Assembly (NCBI RefSeq): GCF_029968015.1
Contig: NZ_JASCIS010000035.1
Span: 1-64,000, forward strand
Source: Streptomyces luteolus
Lineage (GTDB): Bacteria > Actinomycetota > Actinomycetes > Streptomycetales > Streptomycetaceae
DNA: 64,000 nt
Direction: 5' to 3'
In this document: piece by piece, positions 45,231 to 55,245 of the stretch
Position numbering within the stretch: position 1 is the stretch's first letter
Layout: each line of letters starts with the position of its first letter
The notes under the pieces: generated by a model
What the model saw: the letters and a program-made list of their open reading frames with translations, nothing else
Database searches by the model: none
Told to the model about the DNA's origin: nothing
Position numbers and translations under genes: made by a program

Positions 45231-46456
45231 AGCTCCCCCTCCAACGGAGTCCCGAGCGGCAGCCGGGCACTCACCCGGAAACCGTCCGCCGTGTTGCGTG
45301 CCGTCAGTTCGCCGCCGAACGCCTTGGCGCGCTCGGCCATGCCCCGGATTCCGCTGCCGTGCGCAGGCTCGTCCGACGAGCCCTGCCCGTCGTCGTCGAT
45401 CCGCACCCGCAGGTCCTCGTCGCAGTAGACGAGCGTGACCGTCGCGCTGCACGCGCGCGCGTACCGGGTCACGTTGGTGAGTGACTCCTGCACGATCCGG
45501 TAGGCCGCCAGGTCGAGCGGCGGCGGCAGCGGGCGGGGCGTGCCGACCGTCTCCGCGCGGACGTCGAGCCCCGCGCCCCGCGCTCCCGCGAGCAGCTCCG
45601 GCAGCCGATCGAGGCCCGCTGTGGGCGCCGTGGGCGCGCTCTCGTCGGCCTGGCGGAGCATGCCGAGGGTGGCGCGGAGTTCGTCCAGCGCGTGCTTGCT
45701 CGTGGACTTCACCGCTTCGAGCGCCTCCTCGGCTGTGGCGAGTTCCGCGCTGTGTGCAGCCCTCTCCGAGGGCTCGGGGCGACGCTTGGAGAGGCGGTGC
45801 AGGGCGGCGCTGGACTGCACGTTGATCAGCGAAACGCTGTGCCCCAGTACGTCGTGGAGTTCGCGCGCGATCCGCAGCCGCTCCTCCGACGCGCTCTGCT
45901 GGGCGCGGGCCTCCTGCTCCCGCTCGGCGGCCAGGGCACGTTGGCGGACCTCCTCCACATAGGCGGCACGCGTGCGTTGTGCACGCGCGAGCACCAGGAG
46001 GCTGAGCAGCCAGCCCGCCAGCATCACGAGGGACATGTCGTCGACCTTGCGCTGCCCCGGCTCCTGCAACACCTCGCCGTACACGACCAACAGCATCGCC
46101 ATGACGCCCAGCGCGGCAGCCGCGGCGAAGCGGCCGTCCACGGCGGCGGTGTAGAGCGCGATGATGAACGCGAGCATCACCGGACCGTCGCTCGCGCTCA
46201 TCGGGTAGTACACCGCGCACACGACGAGCGTGACGACGGCGACGCCGATGGGCCGACGGCGCCGGAAGTGCAGCGCACCGCAGCCCACCCCGAGCAGACA
46301 CCAGCCCGTCACGGCCTGCCAGAACGACTCGGACGTGTTCCGCATCCCCCACAGCGTGCCGCCCAGGACCACGGCGGCGACGGCCAGCGTCACCGCGAGA
46401 TCGTTGGCACGCGCGGAGCGTCGCTGTCCGAGCGGGCCGGTCGGGAGGAGTGCCAT
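45227..46456 (-). CDS. NarL-type sensor histidine kinase (HisKA_3)
   Basis: 409 aa from ATG 46456; a GTG at 46483 is the alternative. About five or six N-terminal membrane helices with very short loops (about 20-160) suggest sensing within or at the membrane. The dimerisation/phospho-His segment ERLRIARELHDVLGHSVSL and an HATPase with N box QESLTNVTRYARA and GSGIRGMAERAKAFGG follow. The promoter region carries the 22-bp repeat array. The following cydAB may be its target (inference from order only). Confidence 0.93.
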   Translation of the reverse strand: MALLPTGPLGQRRSARANDLAVTLAVAAVVLGGTLWGMRNTSESFWQAVTGWCLLGVGCGALHFRRRRPIGVAVVTLVVCAVYYPMSASDGPVMLAFIIALYTAAVDGRFAAAAALGVMAMLLVVYGEVLQEPGQRKVDDMSLVMLAGWLLSLLVLARAQRTRAAYVEEVRQRALAAEREQEARAQQSASEERLRIARELHDVLGHSVSLINVQSSAALHRLSKRRPEPSERAAHSAELATAEEALEAVKSTSKHALDELRATLGMLRQADESAPTAPTAGLDRLPELLAGARGAGLDVRAETVGTPRPLPPPLDLAAYRIVQESLTNVTRYARACSATVTLVYCDEDLRVRIDDDGQGSSDEPAHGSGIRGMAERAKAFGGELTARNTADGFRVSARLPLGTPLEGEL

Positions 46457-46498
46457 GTCCCGAAGGATATTCCGGGCGGGCACCGCTCGGCCCGGCCA

Positions 46499-46617
46499 GG
46501 AATCGGCACCCCTTAGGGGCAGCTTTCGCGGAAATCGGCACCTCTAGGTGCGGAAATCGGCACCTGTAGGTGCGGAAATCGGCACCTGTAGATGCGGAAA
46601 TCGGCACCTGTAGCGGC
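46499..46617. repeat. five 22-bp repeats with internal palindromes upstream of a two-component operon
   Basis: Units at 46499-46520, 46530-46551, 46552-46573, 46574-46595 and 46596-46617. Each begins GGAAATCGGCACC (first unit GGAATCGGCACC). The core is GCACCT-N2-AGGTGC, a perfect inverted repeat in units 2 and 3; unit 1 has GCACCCCTTAGGGGC, and units 4-5 have decayed right arms. Four units abut exactly at 22 bp; the first is offset by 9 bp. It lies 43 bases upstream of the kinase start. Confidence 0.92.
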
Positions 46618-46634
46618 GTTGCTGGAGAGCCGAC

Positions 46635-47606
46635 TCAGGAGCCATCCGATACGAGCAGCCCCGTCAGCATCCGGCGCATGGTGCGCCGGAACAGCACCTC
46701 AGGGGCGTCCGTCAGCTCCGCGCCGCGCTGCTCGGCCAGGGCGGCAGCGAGCTGCGGGCGGTCCCCCCGCGCCGCGGCCCGGCTCAGGTAGATCGCCTGC
46801 GCCGCTCGGCGGTCGGCGGCGTTGCGCTCGGCGGCGTTGCGTTCGGCAGCCTTGCCTTCGGTGCTGCTCGTGCCGCCGTCCGCGTTCGTCGTACGGCCGG
46901 ATTCGCTGGTACGGCCCTGGAGTTCGGCCCGTACGAGCTGGGTGATCAGGGCGTTCGTCAGGCCGACGATCTCCAGCTTGGCCCCGCCCGGCAACGCCAC
47001 GGGCGTCATCGCCCGCAGCGCGTACTCCACGTGGTCGAGGCCGTGCGGGCCGAGGCGCAGGGGTTCCGGCGGGACGTCGGTCAGCCAGGGGTGGCGCAGC
47101 TGGACGGACCTGGTCCGGTCCGACAGCGCGACCAGGTCCGCGACCGGGTCGCCGAGCAGCGGTACGTCCAGGTCGACCTCGCCGGCCACCGCGTCGGTCA
47201 TCAGGTCGAGCAGATCGTCGCGGCCGGAGATGTACCGGTAGAGGGAGGCCTGGCCGGTGCCGAGGGCCTCCCACACCGCGTCCGGGACGCCACCCGCACC
47301 GTCCGCTATCCGGGTGCCCTCCTCCGTCAGCTCCAGCGCTGCCCGCTCGGCTTCGGTGAACACCGTGGCCTCACGCCAGGCCGCGATCAGGTTCAGCCGC
47401 AGCGACGTCTCACCGGCCGCGGCAGCCTCCATGGTGTGCATGTCCAGGCAGCCGGCACAGCCGTTGACCTGACTGGCGCGGATCTTCACCAACTCCTGCG
47501 TGGTAAGCGGAAGAGTCGACTCCGTGGGCGCCTGGCCTGCGGCGACGAGGTGCTTCAGCGCCTTGGCGGCGACAGGGCTTGCCATGATGTTCAGCCGGGC
47601 TTCCAT
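46635..47606 (-). CDS. in-frame chimera of an AhpD-like peroxidase and a TetR regulator
   Basis: 323 aa from ATG 47606. Residues 1-115 are a carboxymuconolactone decarboxylase/AhpD domain with the CxxC pair in VNGCAGCLDMHT and AAWREATVFTEAERAALELTEEG; it stops about 40 residues short of the usual end. From about residue 116 (GTGQASLYRYISGRDDLLDL) it becomes a TetR protein beginning inside the recognition helix of the helix-turn-helix, with a TetR C-terminal ligand domain to the end. The first 35-45 residues of TetR are missing. The junction lies near 47262. It is probably a deletion scar; DNA binding should be lost. A hydrophilic AERNAA repeat lies near residue 260. Confidence 0.8.
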   Translation of the reverse strand: MEARLNIMASPVAAKALKHLVAAGQAPTESTLPLTTQELVKIRASQVNGCAGCLDMHTMEAAAAGETSLRLNLIAAWREATVFTEAERAALELTEEGTRIADGAGGVPDAVWEALGTGQASLYRYISGRDDLLDLMTDAVAGEVDLDVPLLGDPVADLVALSDRTRSVQLRHPWLTDVPPEPLRLGPHGLDHVEYALRAMTPVALPGGAKLEIVGLTNALITQLVRAELQGRTSESGRTTNADGGTSSTEGKAAERNAAERNAADRRAAQAIYLSRAAARGDRPQLAAALAEQRGAELTDAPEVLFRRTMRRMLTGLLVSDGS

Positions 47607-47715
47607 GGTGAACTCATCTGTCCTTGCGGGTGCTTGCTGGCACCCATAGGACGGCGGAAGTCCGCGAGTTGTGACATCGCTCAGGGTGACGTGGGCCACG
47701 CTGGTCAGGCTGCGG

Positions 47716-48100
47716 CGAGAAACGTGCGAGCCCGCGCAGTGCGGTGCTCAGCCTGCGCTGGGCCGCACGGCTGTCGAGGCGTACGTCGAGAGCACCCGGG
47801 AGCCCGGAGTCCGCCCGCAGGCCCGCTGCCAGACGGGAGGCGTCGAGCCCATCGCGACGGACGACGAGAAGACCGAGCTGGTAACGACTGACAGCGTCGG
47901 CACCTGCGAGTGGTGCACACCCTGAGCATCGGAGTACGCCAACTCCAGCAGCGCGGCGGCCAGATCGCAGACGTGCACCGGGCAACGGACGTCGTCGGTG
48001 AACAGCACGCCGACGCCCGTTTCCGCCGCCCCCTTCGCCGTGGCGTGCGGCAGCGGCGCCAGGCGGCGGACGGGGCGTGGGCCGTGACAGCCCAGTCGAC
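47716..48100 (-). pseudogene. frameshifted remnant of an NAD-dependent epimerase/RmlD-like reductase
   Basis: One frame codes GVLFTDDVRCPVHVCDLAAA and LLELAYSDAQGVHH (about 48020-47910). A second frame continues from about 47910 with LAGADAVSRYQLGLLVVRRD, then SGLPGALDVRLDSRAAQRRL. Together these are the C-terminal third of sugar-nucleotide epimerase/reductase proteins. A frameshift splits them at about 47910 and the N-terminal Rossmann half is absent. No intact gene exists between 47607 and 48102. Confidence 0.65.
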
Positions 48101-48102
48101 GG

Positions 48103-48462
48103 TCATGCGTGGGCGAGCTGTACCAGCAGGCCCAGCGAGTTCCGCCAGGCCAGGGCGCTGGTGGCGGCACCCGCCCGGCCGCAGCGCTTCGCGGGTCCCC
48201 GCAGCGTCTGCCGCCACATCTCTGGATCGGCGATCGCCCGGGCGGTGTCGAGGGACGCGAAGGCGGGGTCGACGCCGGTGACGTCGATCCCGAGGTCCGC
48301 CGGGAGGGCCGCGAACACGCCTGTGCCGCAGCCGATGTCCAGTACTCGGCGTGCCTTGAACTCCTCCGCCAGCCGCAGATACGCGTCGAGATCGCTGCGG
48401 TCGGGGTGGAGCGGATCGTAGAGCGCGGCGAGCCGTGGGTGCGCGAAGCAGTCGTCAGCCAT
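48103..48462 (-). pseudogene. truncated SAM-dependent methyltransferase
   Basis: 119 aa. The first 75 residues are a class I methyltransferase start, with RRVLDIGCGTGVFAALPADL and GIDVTGVDPA binding SAM. After FASLDTARA the sequence turns into unrelated Arg/Ala-rich residues ending at 48103, where a full gene would run about 240 aa. The break abuts the epimerase remnant, so both were probably cut by the same rearrangement. A short real protein cannot be excluded. Confidence 0.6.
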
Positions 48463-48518
48463 GCGGCCGAAGGTAGGCAGCGCGGGCCCGTACGGCTACG
48501 GGCCCCGCCCGGCTGCCA

Positions 48519-49142
48519 TCACGGCTGGGAGGTCGCGACCTTGGCTCCGAAGCCGATCAGGACGACACCCGTGACACGGTCCAGGGCGCGTCGTACGGAT
48601 GGCTTCTCGAAGAAGGCGCTGGCCTTTGCGAGGACCAGCACGTAGGCACCGAGCCAGACGAGTGTGAGGGCCGCGTGGATGAGGACCAACAGAGTCATCC
48701 CCAGATGCGGCGCCAGACCGGGCGGCGCGAGCGTGGGCAGGAGGCCGGTGTAGAAAACCGCGATCTTCGGGTTGAACACGTTGCTGACCAGTCCCGTCCG
48801 CCACGGATTGCCGGACGGGGGCGGCGGAGCGGCCGCCTCCGAAGCCGTCGCACGGTTCCGCCGGCTCTGCAGCAGCGCCTGGACACCCAGGAACCCTAGG
48901 TAGACGGCACCGGCGAGCTTCACCACCGTATAGGCGGTGGAGGACGCGGCCAGGACGGCGGCCAGGCCGACCACGGTCAGCGCGCCCCAGACGAGCAGGC
49001 CCGCCGTGATGCCTCCGACCGTGCTCAGGCCGTCCCGCCGGCCGGACGCGATGGCCCGCTTCGTCACGACTGCCATGTCGGGGCCGGGAACCATGGTCAG
49101 GACAGCGAGCACACCCGTGGCCGCGAGGAGCTGAACGAACAT
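48519..49142 (-). CDS. LysE/RhtB-family amino acid exporter
   Basis: 207 aa with about six membrane helices. Family marks: TMVPGPDMAVVTKRAIASGRRDG at the N terminus (PGP motif), GAVYLGFLGVQAL, and GLVSNVFNPKIAVFYTGLLP in the middle. Exports an amino acid or homoserine lactone-type metabolite; substrate unknown. Divergent from recA. Confidence 0.9.
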   Translation of the reverse strand: MFVQLLAATGVLAVLTMVPGPDMAVVTKRAIASGRRDGLSTVGGITAGLLVWGALTVVGLAAVLAASSTAYTVVKLAGAVYLGFLGVQALLQSRRNRATASEAAAPPPPSGNPWRTGLVSNVFNPKIAVFYTGLLPTLAPPGLAPHLGMTLLVLIHAALTLVWLGAYVLVLAKASAFFEKPSVRRALDRVTGVVLIGFGAKVATSQP

Positions 49143-49254
49143 GAGTTCACTCTCTCATCGGGCAGCGGGAGGGCTTCTCCCAGCTCGGACGCCCGGCCTC
49201 CGGCGGCATGGCTTCGCGCTCACATCGGCGGGGCCGAGGTGCCGCGTGGTGCGC

Positions 49255-49284
49255 TTGACACGTAAATCGAACATCCATTCTTAT
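49255..49284 (+). promoter_or_regulatory. recA promoter with LexA (SOS) box
   Basis: The -35 is a perfect TTGACA (49255-49260), 18-base spacer, -10 TCTTAT (49279-49284). The SOS box TCGAACATCCATTCTT (49267-49282) fills the spacer: core GAAC-N4-ATTC against the actinobacterial GAAC-N4-GTTC. LexA bound here would block polymerase. It is about 150 bases before the recA start codon. Confidence 0.85.
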
Positions 49285-49432
49285 GGGATCTCCGGCACCA
49301 CTCCAGCCCCGGAATCTCGGGGGTTCCGGGGAGTTATCCACAGGCCGGGGCCGACGTCGAGGCGCATTGTCAGTGGCAGGGGATAGCGTCTTGGACGTGA
49401 AGCGATCGACTCAAGCAAATCGGGTGGAACCC

Positions 49433-50584
49433 ATGGCAGGAACCGACCGCGAGAAGGCGCTCGACGCCGCGCTCGCACAGATTGAACGGCAGTTCGGCAA
49501 GGGCGCCGTGATGCGCATGGGCGAGCGGCCGAACGAACCCATCGAGGTCATCCCCACCGGATCGACCGCCCTGGACGTGGCCCTCGGCGTGGGCGGCCTC
49601 CCGCGCGGCCGTGTGGTGGAGGTGTACGGGCCGGAGTCCTCCGGTAAGACGACCCTGACCCTGCACGCCGTGGCCAACGCGCAGAAGGCCGGCGGCCAAG
49701 TGGCGTTCGTGGACGCGGAGCACGCCCTCGACCCGGAGTACGCGAAGAAGCTCGGCGTCGACATCGACAACCTCATCCTGTCCCAGCCGGACAACGGTGA
49801 GCAGGCCCTGGAGATCACGGACATGCTGGTCCGCTCCGGCGCGCTCGACCTGATCGTCATCGACTCCGTGGCGGCCCTGGTCCCGCGCGCGGAGATCGAG
49901 GGTGAGATGGGCGACTCGCACGTGGGTCTGCAGGCCCGTCTGATGAGCCAGGCGCTGCGGAAGATCACCAGCGCCCTGAACCAGTCCAAGACCACCGCGA
50001 TCTTCATCAACCAGCTCCGCGAGAAGATCGGCGTGATGTTCGGCTCGCCGGAGACCACGACCGGTGGCCGCGCCCTGAAGTTCTACGCCTCGGTGCGTAT
50101 CGACATCCGCCGCATCGAGACCCTCAAGGACGGCACGGACGCGGTCGGCAACCGCACCCGCTGCAAGGTCGTGAAGAACAAGGTGGCGCCCCCCTTCAAG
50201 CAGGCCGAGTTCGACATCCTCTACGGCCAGGGCATCAGCCGCGAGGGCGGCCTGATCGACATGGGCGTGGAGCACGGCTTCGTCCGCAAGGCCGGAGCTT
50301 GGTACACGTACGAGGGCGACCAGCTCGGCCAGGGCAAGGAGAACGCTCGTAACTTCCTGAAGGACAACCCGGATCTCGCCAACGAGATCGAGAAGAAGAT
50401 CAAGGAGAAGCTGGGCGTCGGCGTGAAGCCGGCCGAGGCCGAGTCCGGCACTGACGCGGCGACCGTGGACGCGGCAGCCGACAAGGACGCCAAGGACACG
50501 AAGGACATCAAGGACGCGGCCAAGTCGGTGCCCGCACCGGCCACCAAGGCCAAGTCGACCAAGGCCGCCCCGGCCAAGAGCTGA
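49433..50584 (+). CDS. recA: recombinase RecA
   Basis: 383 aa from ATG 49433 (GGTGGA just upstream). The core has Walker A GPESSGKTT, Walker B DLIVIDSVAAL, loop 1 EGEMGDSHVGLQARLMSQ and loop 2 region NQLREKIGVMFGSPETTTGG. The C terminus beyond about 335 is a Lys/Ala/Asp-rich tail (AKDTKDIKDAAK) typical of Streptomyces. It drives homologous recombination and LexA self-cleavage. recX follows after 3 bases. Confidence 0.98.
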   Translation: MAGTDREKALDAALAQIERQFGKGAVMRMGERPNEPIEVIPTGSTALDVALGVGGLPRGRVVEVYGPESSGKTTLTLHAVANAQKAGGQVAFVDAEHALDPEYAKKLGVDIDNLILSQPDNGEQALEITDMLVRSGALDLIVIDSVAALVPRAEIEGEMGDSHVGLQARLMSQALRKITSALNQSKTTAIFINQLREKIGVMFGSPETTTGGRALKFYASVRIDIRRIETLKDGTDAVGNRTRCKVVKNKVAPPFKQAEFDILYGQGISREGGLIDMGVEHGFVRKAGAWYTYEGDQLGQGKENARNFLKDNPDLANEIEKKIKEKLGVGVKPAEAESGTDAATVDAAADKDAKDTKDIKDAAKSVPAPATKAKSTKAAPAKS

Positions 50585-50587
50585 GCC

Positions 50588-51520
50588 GTGGTACGGCGAA
50601 CGGACTGGCCGGAAGAACCCTTCGACGGGCCCTTCGACGGCCAGACCCCGGGCGGGCAGCCCTTCCACGGGCAGGCCTCCGGCGACGGTGGTGACGGCGA
50701 ACTCTTCGGCGGCGACGAGCAGTCGGGTCGCTCCCAGGAGTTCGGCACCGGCGAGGAATCCGACCGCTCCGGTGGTCGCGCGGGCCGAGGAGGCCTGAGC
50801 GGCGGGGGATACCGGGGCGGTCGAGGAGGGCGTTCCAGTGCCCGTGGCCGGCGTGCGTCCAGAAGCCGCGAAGGCGGCGACGGCGCCTTCGGCGAGGGGC
50901 GCGGCGGCACCTTCGGCGACCGTGCGCCCCGAGGCGGCGGCCACGCCGGGGACCAGGACGGCGATTCCCCCGACCCGTCGAGGGCCGGGAAGGGGGAATC
51001 GCGTACGCGAGAGCGCGACCTGCCACCGGAGGAGCGGGCACGGAACATCTGTCTGCGCCTGCTCACCGGCACCCCGCGCACCCGCAAGCAGCTCGCCGAC
51101 GCCCTGCGCAAACGCGAGATCCCCGAGGACGTGGCGGAGGAGGTCCTCTCCCGATTCGAGGAGGTCGGCCTCATCGACGACACGGCGTTCGCGGGAGCCT
51201 GGGTGGAGTCCCGGCACCACAGCCGGGGCCTGGCCCGCCGCGCACTCGCCCGCGAGCTGCGCACCAAGGGAGTCGACTCCACGGCGATCGACGAGGCCAT
51301 GGAGCAGCTCGACTCCGAGCAGGAAGAGGCAACAGCGCGCGAACTGGTCGACCGCAAACTCCGCTCGACCAGAGGCCTCGACCGGGACAAGCGCCTGCGC
51401 CGCCTCGCGGGCATGCTCGCCCGCAAGGGCTACCCGGAGGGCATGGCCCTACGCGTGGTGCGCCAGGCGCTGGAACAAGAGGGGGAAGAGACAGACGACT
51501 TGGAGTACGGGGGGTTCTGA
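50588..51520 (+). CDS. recX: RecA regulator RecX with Gly/Arg-rich N-terminal extension
   Basis: 310 aa from GTG 50588, coupled to recA. The RecX domain lies at about 140-310, with RLLTGTPRTRKQLADALRKR, EEVGLIDDTAFAGAWVESR and RKGYPEGMALRVV. The first 135 residues are low-complexity Gly/Arg/Asp (RAGRGGLSGGGYRGGRGGR), a nucleic-acid-binding-like tail common in Streptomyces but absent from E. coli RecX. It limits RecA filament growth. Confidence 0.94.
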   Translation: MVRRTDWPEEPFDGPFDGQTPGGQPFHGQASGDGGDGELFGGDEQSGRSQEFGTGEESDRSGGRAGRGGLSGGGYRGGRGGRSSARGRRASRSREGGDGAFGEGRGGTFGDRAPRGGGHAGDQDGDSPDPSRAGKGESRTRERDLPPEERARNICLRLLTGTPRTRKQLADALRKREIPEDVAEEVLSRFEEVGLIDDTAFAGAWVESRHHSRGLARRALARELRTKGVDSTAIDEAMEQLDSEQEEATARELVDRKLRSTRGLDRDKRLRRLAGMLARKGYPEGMALRVVRQALEQEGEETDDLEYGGF

Positions 51521-51550
51521 GTGAGTACGGGGATCTTGGCGCGCGGTGGC

Positions 51551-52021
51551 TCAGGTCGGCTCGACGGCGGGGGCGGTGACCGGTAGGCCTGCCGCACGCC
51601 AGGCCTGGAAGCCACCGGTCAGGTCGGTGGCGCGGTACAGCCCCAACTCCTTGAGCGAGGCCGCCCCGAGGCTGGACGCGTAGCCCTCGTTGCAGACCAC
51701 CACGACGTGCACATCGTGGCCGGTCGCCTCCGGGAGGCGGTGAGTGCCCTGGGGGTCGAGGCGCCACTCCAGCTCGTTGCGCTCCACGACCAGGGCGCCG
51801 GGGATCAGGCCGTCGCGCTCGCGGAGCTCGGCGTACCGGATATCCACGAGCAGAGCCTCGCCGGCCTCGGCGGCGGTGTGGGCCTCATGCGGTCCGACGC
51901 GGTCGAGACCCGCGCGGACACGCTCCAAGTGGGCGTCGATGGAAAGGGGTTGGGGTCGGCGCGGCTCGGGGGCCGGGGTGGATGAAGGCGCGGGCAACGG
52001 GGTGGATGCGGGGGTGGTCAC
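51551..52021 (-). CDS. rhodanese-like sulfurtransferase
   Basis: 156 aa from GTG 52021, overlapping the dioxygenase stop (GTGA). Pro-rich first 25 residues, then one rhodanese domain: LLVDIRYAELRERDG and the active-site loop VVVCNEGYASSLGA with catalytic cysteine, ending LTGGFQAWRAAGLPV. Accepts or transfers sulfane sulfur. Its coupling to cysteine dioxygenase points to a cysteine/sulfide detoxification pathway. Confidence 0.92.
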   Translation of the reverse strand: MTTPASTPLPAPSSTPAPEPRRPQPLSIDAHLERVRAGLDRVGPHEAHTAAEAGEALLVDIRYAELRERDGLIPGALVVERNELEWRLDPQGTHRLPEATGHDVHVVVVCNEGYASSLGAASLKELGLYRATDLTGGFQAWRAAGLPVTAPAVEPT

Positions 52022-52626
52022 TGCCAGTCCTCCGGCTGCTCGACCTGCTCCAGCCTGAGCACCGCGCCAGTGCGGCTGAAGCGGCGGATCAAGGGGAGAG
52101 GGGGGTAGTAGGCGTGTACGGAGACGGCGTGCTCGGTGGTCGACTCGTTGAGGACCTCGTGCACATGGTGGGTGCCGAAAGCGCGGCCCCGGCCGGCGGG
52201 CAGGGTGCGTCGGCGGTCGACGTCGGCGGCGAGTTCGAGGGTCTTCCAACCCTCGCTGGGCAGCCGGACCGCGAGCGAGTTCTCCGTCAACTCGCCCTGG
52301 GCCGTGGTGAAGGCGCCGACCGACTCGGCGTGGTCGTGCCAGCCGGTGCCGGTACCGGGCGGCCAGCCGATGAGCCACGCCTCGCTGCCGCCGGGACCTT
52401 CGAGCCGTACCCAGGTGCGGCCCTCGGGGTCGAGGGGGAGCGAGGCGACCAGCTCGGCGTCGGCGGCGGTGCGGCGCACGAAGTCCAGGAGCTGGGCCGG
52501 GGAGGGGGCGGAACCGCCGCTGGAAGTGGGAGCGGCAGCGGAGGTGGAAGCGGCAGCGGAGGTGGAAGCGGGGGTGGTCCGAGCGGGACTCGTTGCCGGG
52601 GCTGCGGGAGTGGTCGTCGAAGACAC
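52018..52626 (-). CDS. cysteine dioxygenase (cupin)
   Basis: 202 aa from GTG 52626. After a Ser/Thr/Ala-rich leader (about 1-45, coded by short GGAAGCGGCAGCGGAGGT-type repeats) comes a type I cysteine dioxygenase cupin. Iron ligands are in GWHDHAESVGAF (two His) and GTHHVHEVLNES (third His). It oxidises cysteine to cysteine sulfinate. AGGACGG lies 6-9 bases before the start. The leader ORF and hairpins upstream suggest cysteine-responsive control. A further upstream start is unlikely because of that leader. Confidence 0.9.
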   Translation of the reverse strand: MSSTTTPAAPATSPARTTPASTSAAASTSAAAPTSSGGSAPSPAQLLDFVRRTAADAELVASLPLDPEGRTWVRLEGPGGSEAWLIGWPPGTGTGWHDHAESVGAFTTAQGELTENSLAVRLPSEGWKTLELAADVDRRRTLPAGRGRAFGTHHVHEVLNESTTEHAVSVHAYYPPLPLIRRFSRTGAVLRLEQVEQPEDWQ

Positions 52627-52646
52627 GTAGGCCGTCCTGAGAAGTC

Positions 52647-52683
52647 GCGGGGGAACGCGCAGGTACCCCGCTGGTCCGCAGGG
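52647..52683 (-). promoter_or_regulatory. mutually exclusive hairpins between leader and cysteine dioxygenase
   Basis: On the transcript CCCTGC (52683-52678) can pair with GCGGGG (52671-52666), 6 bp with a 6-nt loop. The same GCGGGG can instead pair perfectly with CCCCGC (52652-52647). The two stems share an arm, so only one can form, as in attenuators. The second stem ends about 20 bases before the dioxygenase start codon. Confidence 0.5.
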
Positions 52684-52708
52684 TGGGGCGCGTGAGAGAA
52701 GGGCGAGT

Positions 52709-52792
52709 TCAGGACGGGTGACAGACGCAGCCCGCATAGCGGACGAGGTCCATGTGGACCCTCCGCCAAAGGCGTCGGCTGGTGTCGGTCAT
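52709..52792 (-). CDS. cysteine-containing leader peptide (uORF)
   Basis: An ORF ending in MDLVRYAGCVCHPS, with two Cys codons (TGC, TGT) 6 and 4 codons before the stop. Either ATG 52753 is used (14 aa, with GGAGGG 5 bases upstream) or in-frame ATG 52792 (27 aa), which sits 7 bases after a -10 hexamer and would be leaderless. Short uORFs ending in clustered cysteines precede sulfur/cysteine genes in actinobacteria, where ribosome stalling on Cys codons senses cysteine (known principle). Here the regulated genes would be cysteine dioxygenase and rhodanese. Confidence 0.65.
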   Translation of the reverse strand: MTDTSRRLWRRVHMDLVRYAGCVCHPS

Positions 52793-52799
52793 GGGGCGG

Positions 52800-52828
52800 A
52801 GTACAGCACGGGGACCGGGACGGGTCAA
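52800..52828 (-). promoter_or_regulatory. promoter of the leader-cysteine dioxygenase-rhodanese operon
   Basis: Read leftward: TTGACC (52828-52823), 17-base spacer, TGTACT (52805-52800). Initiation 7 bases on would coincide with ATG 52792. Confidence 0.6.
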
Positions 52829-52990
52829 ACGGTGTCCGGTGGGTGAACGGGGGTGTCGGGGACCAGGGGCGCCGTCCCCGGGCGGGCTGGGCTGAGGGCC
52901 CGGGGCCCGGAGGGCGCGGAAAGGCGGGGGCTGGGGCGGGCAGGCGCGGTTGGAGCAAGCGGCCAGGCCGGGGCCGGGGCAGGGGCCGGG

Positions 52991-55129
<2,139 letters not shown>

Positions 55130-55213
55130 GGCGCGGCGCCTCCTGCCAGGGATGAGGCCTTGAGGGGCGTGCTGGTACTGGCAGTTGGAGCGGGGTGCGC
55201 GATCACAGAACGT

Positions 55214-55242
55214 ATGCAACCTATTGCCGGTGCTTGCGTCAA
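55214..55242 (-). promoter_or_regulatory. monooxygenase promoter with overlapping palindrome
   Basis: Leftward TTGACG (55242-55237), 17-base spacer, TTGCAT (55219-55214). A short inverted repeat GCAA-N4-TTGC (55216-55227) overlaps the -10 and could be a repressor operator. Confidence 0.45.
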
Positions 55243-55245
55243 GTG

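Noticed and set aside
46499..46617. Possible CRISPR-like array (22-bp units)
   Set aside because: Units abut with no spacers; the palindromic cores and promoter position fit operators better.
47671..47925. 84-codon + strand frame in the pseudogene region
   Set aside because: It is antisense to clear epimerase remnants and has no ribosome site or family likeness.
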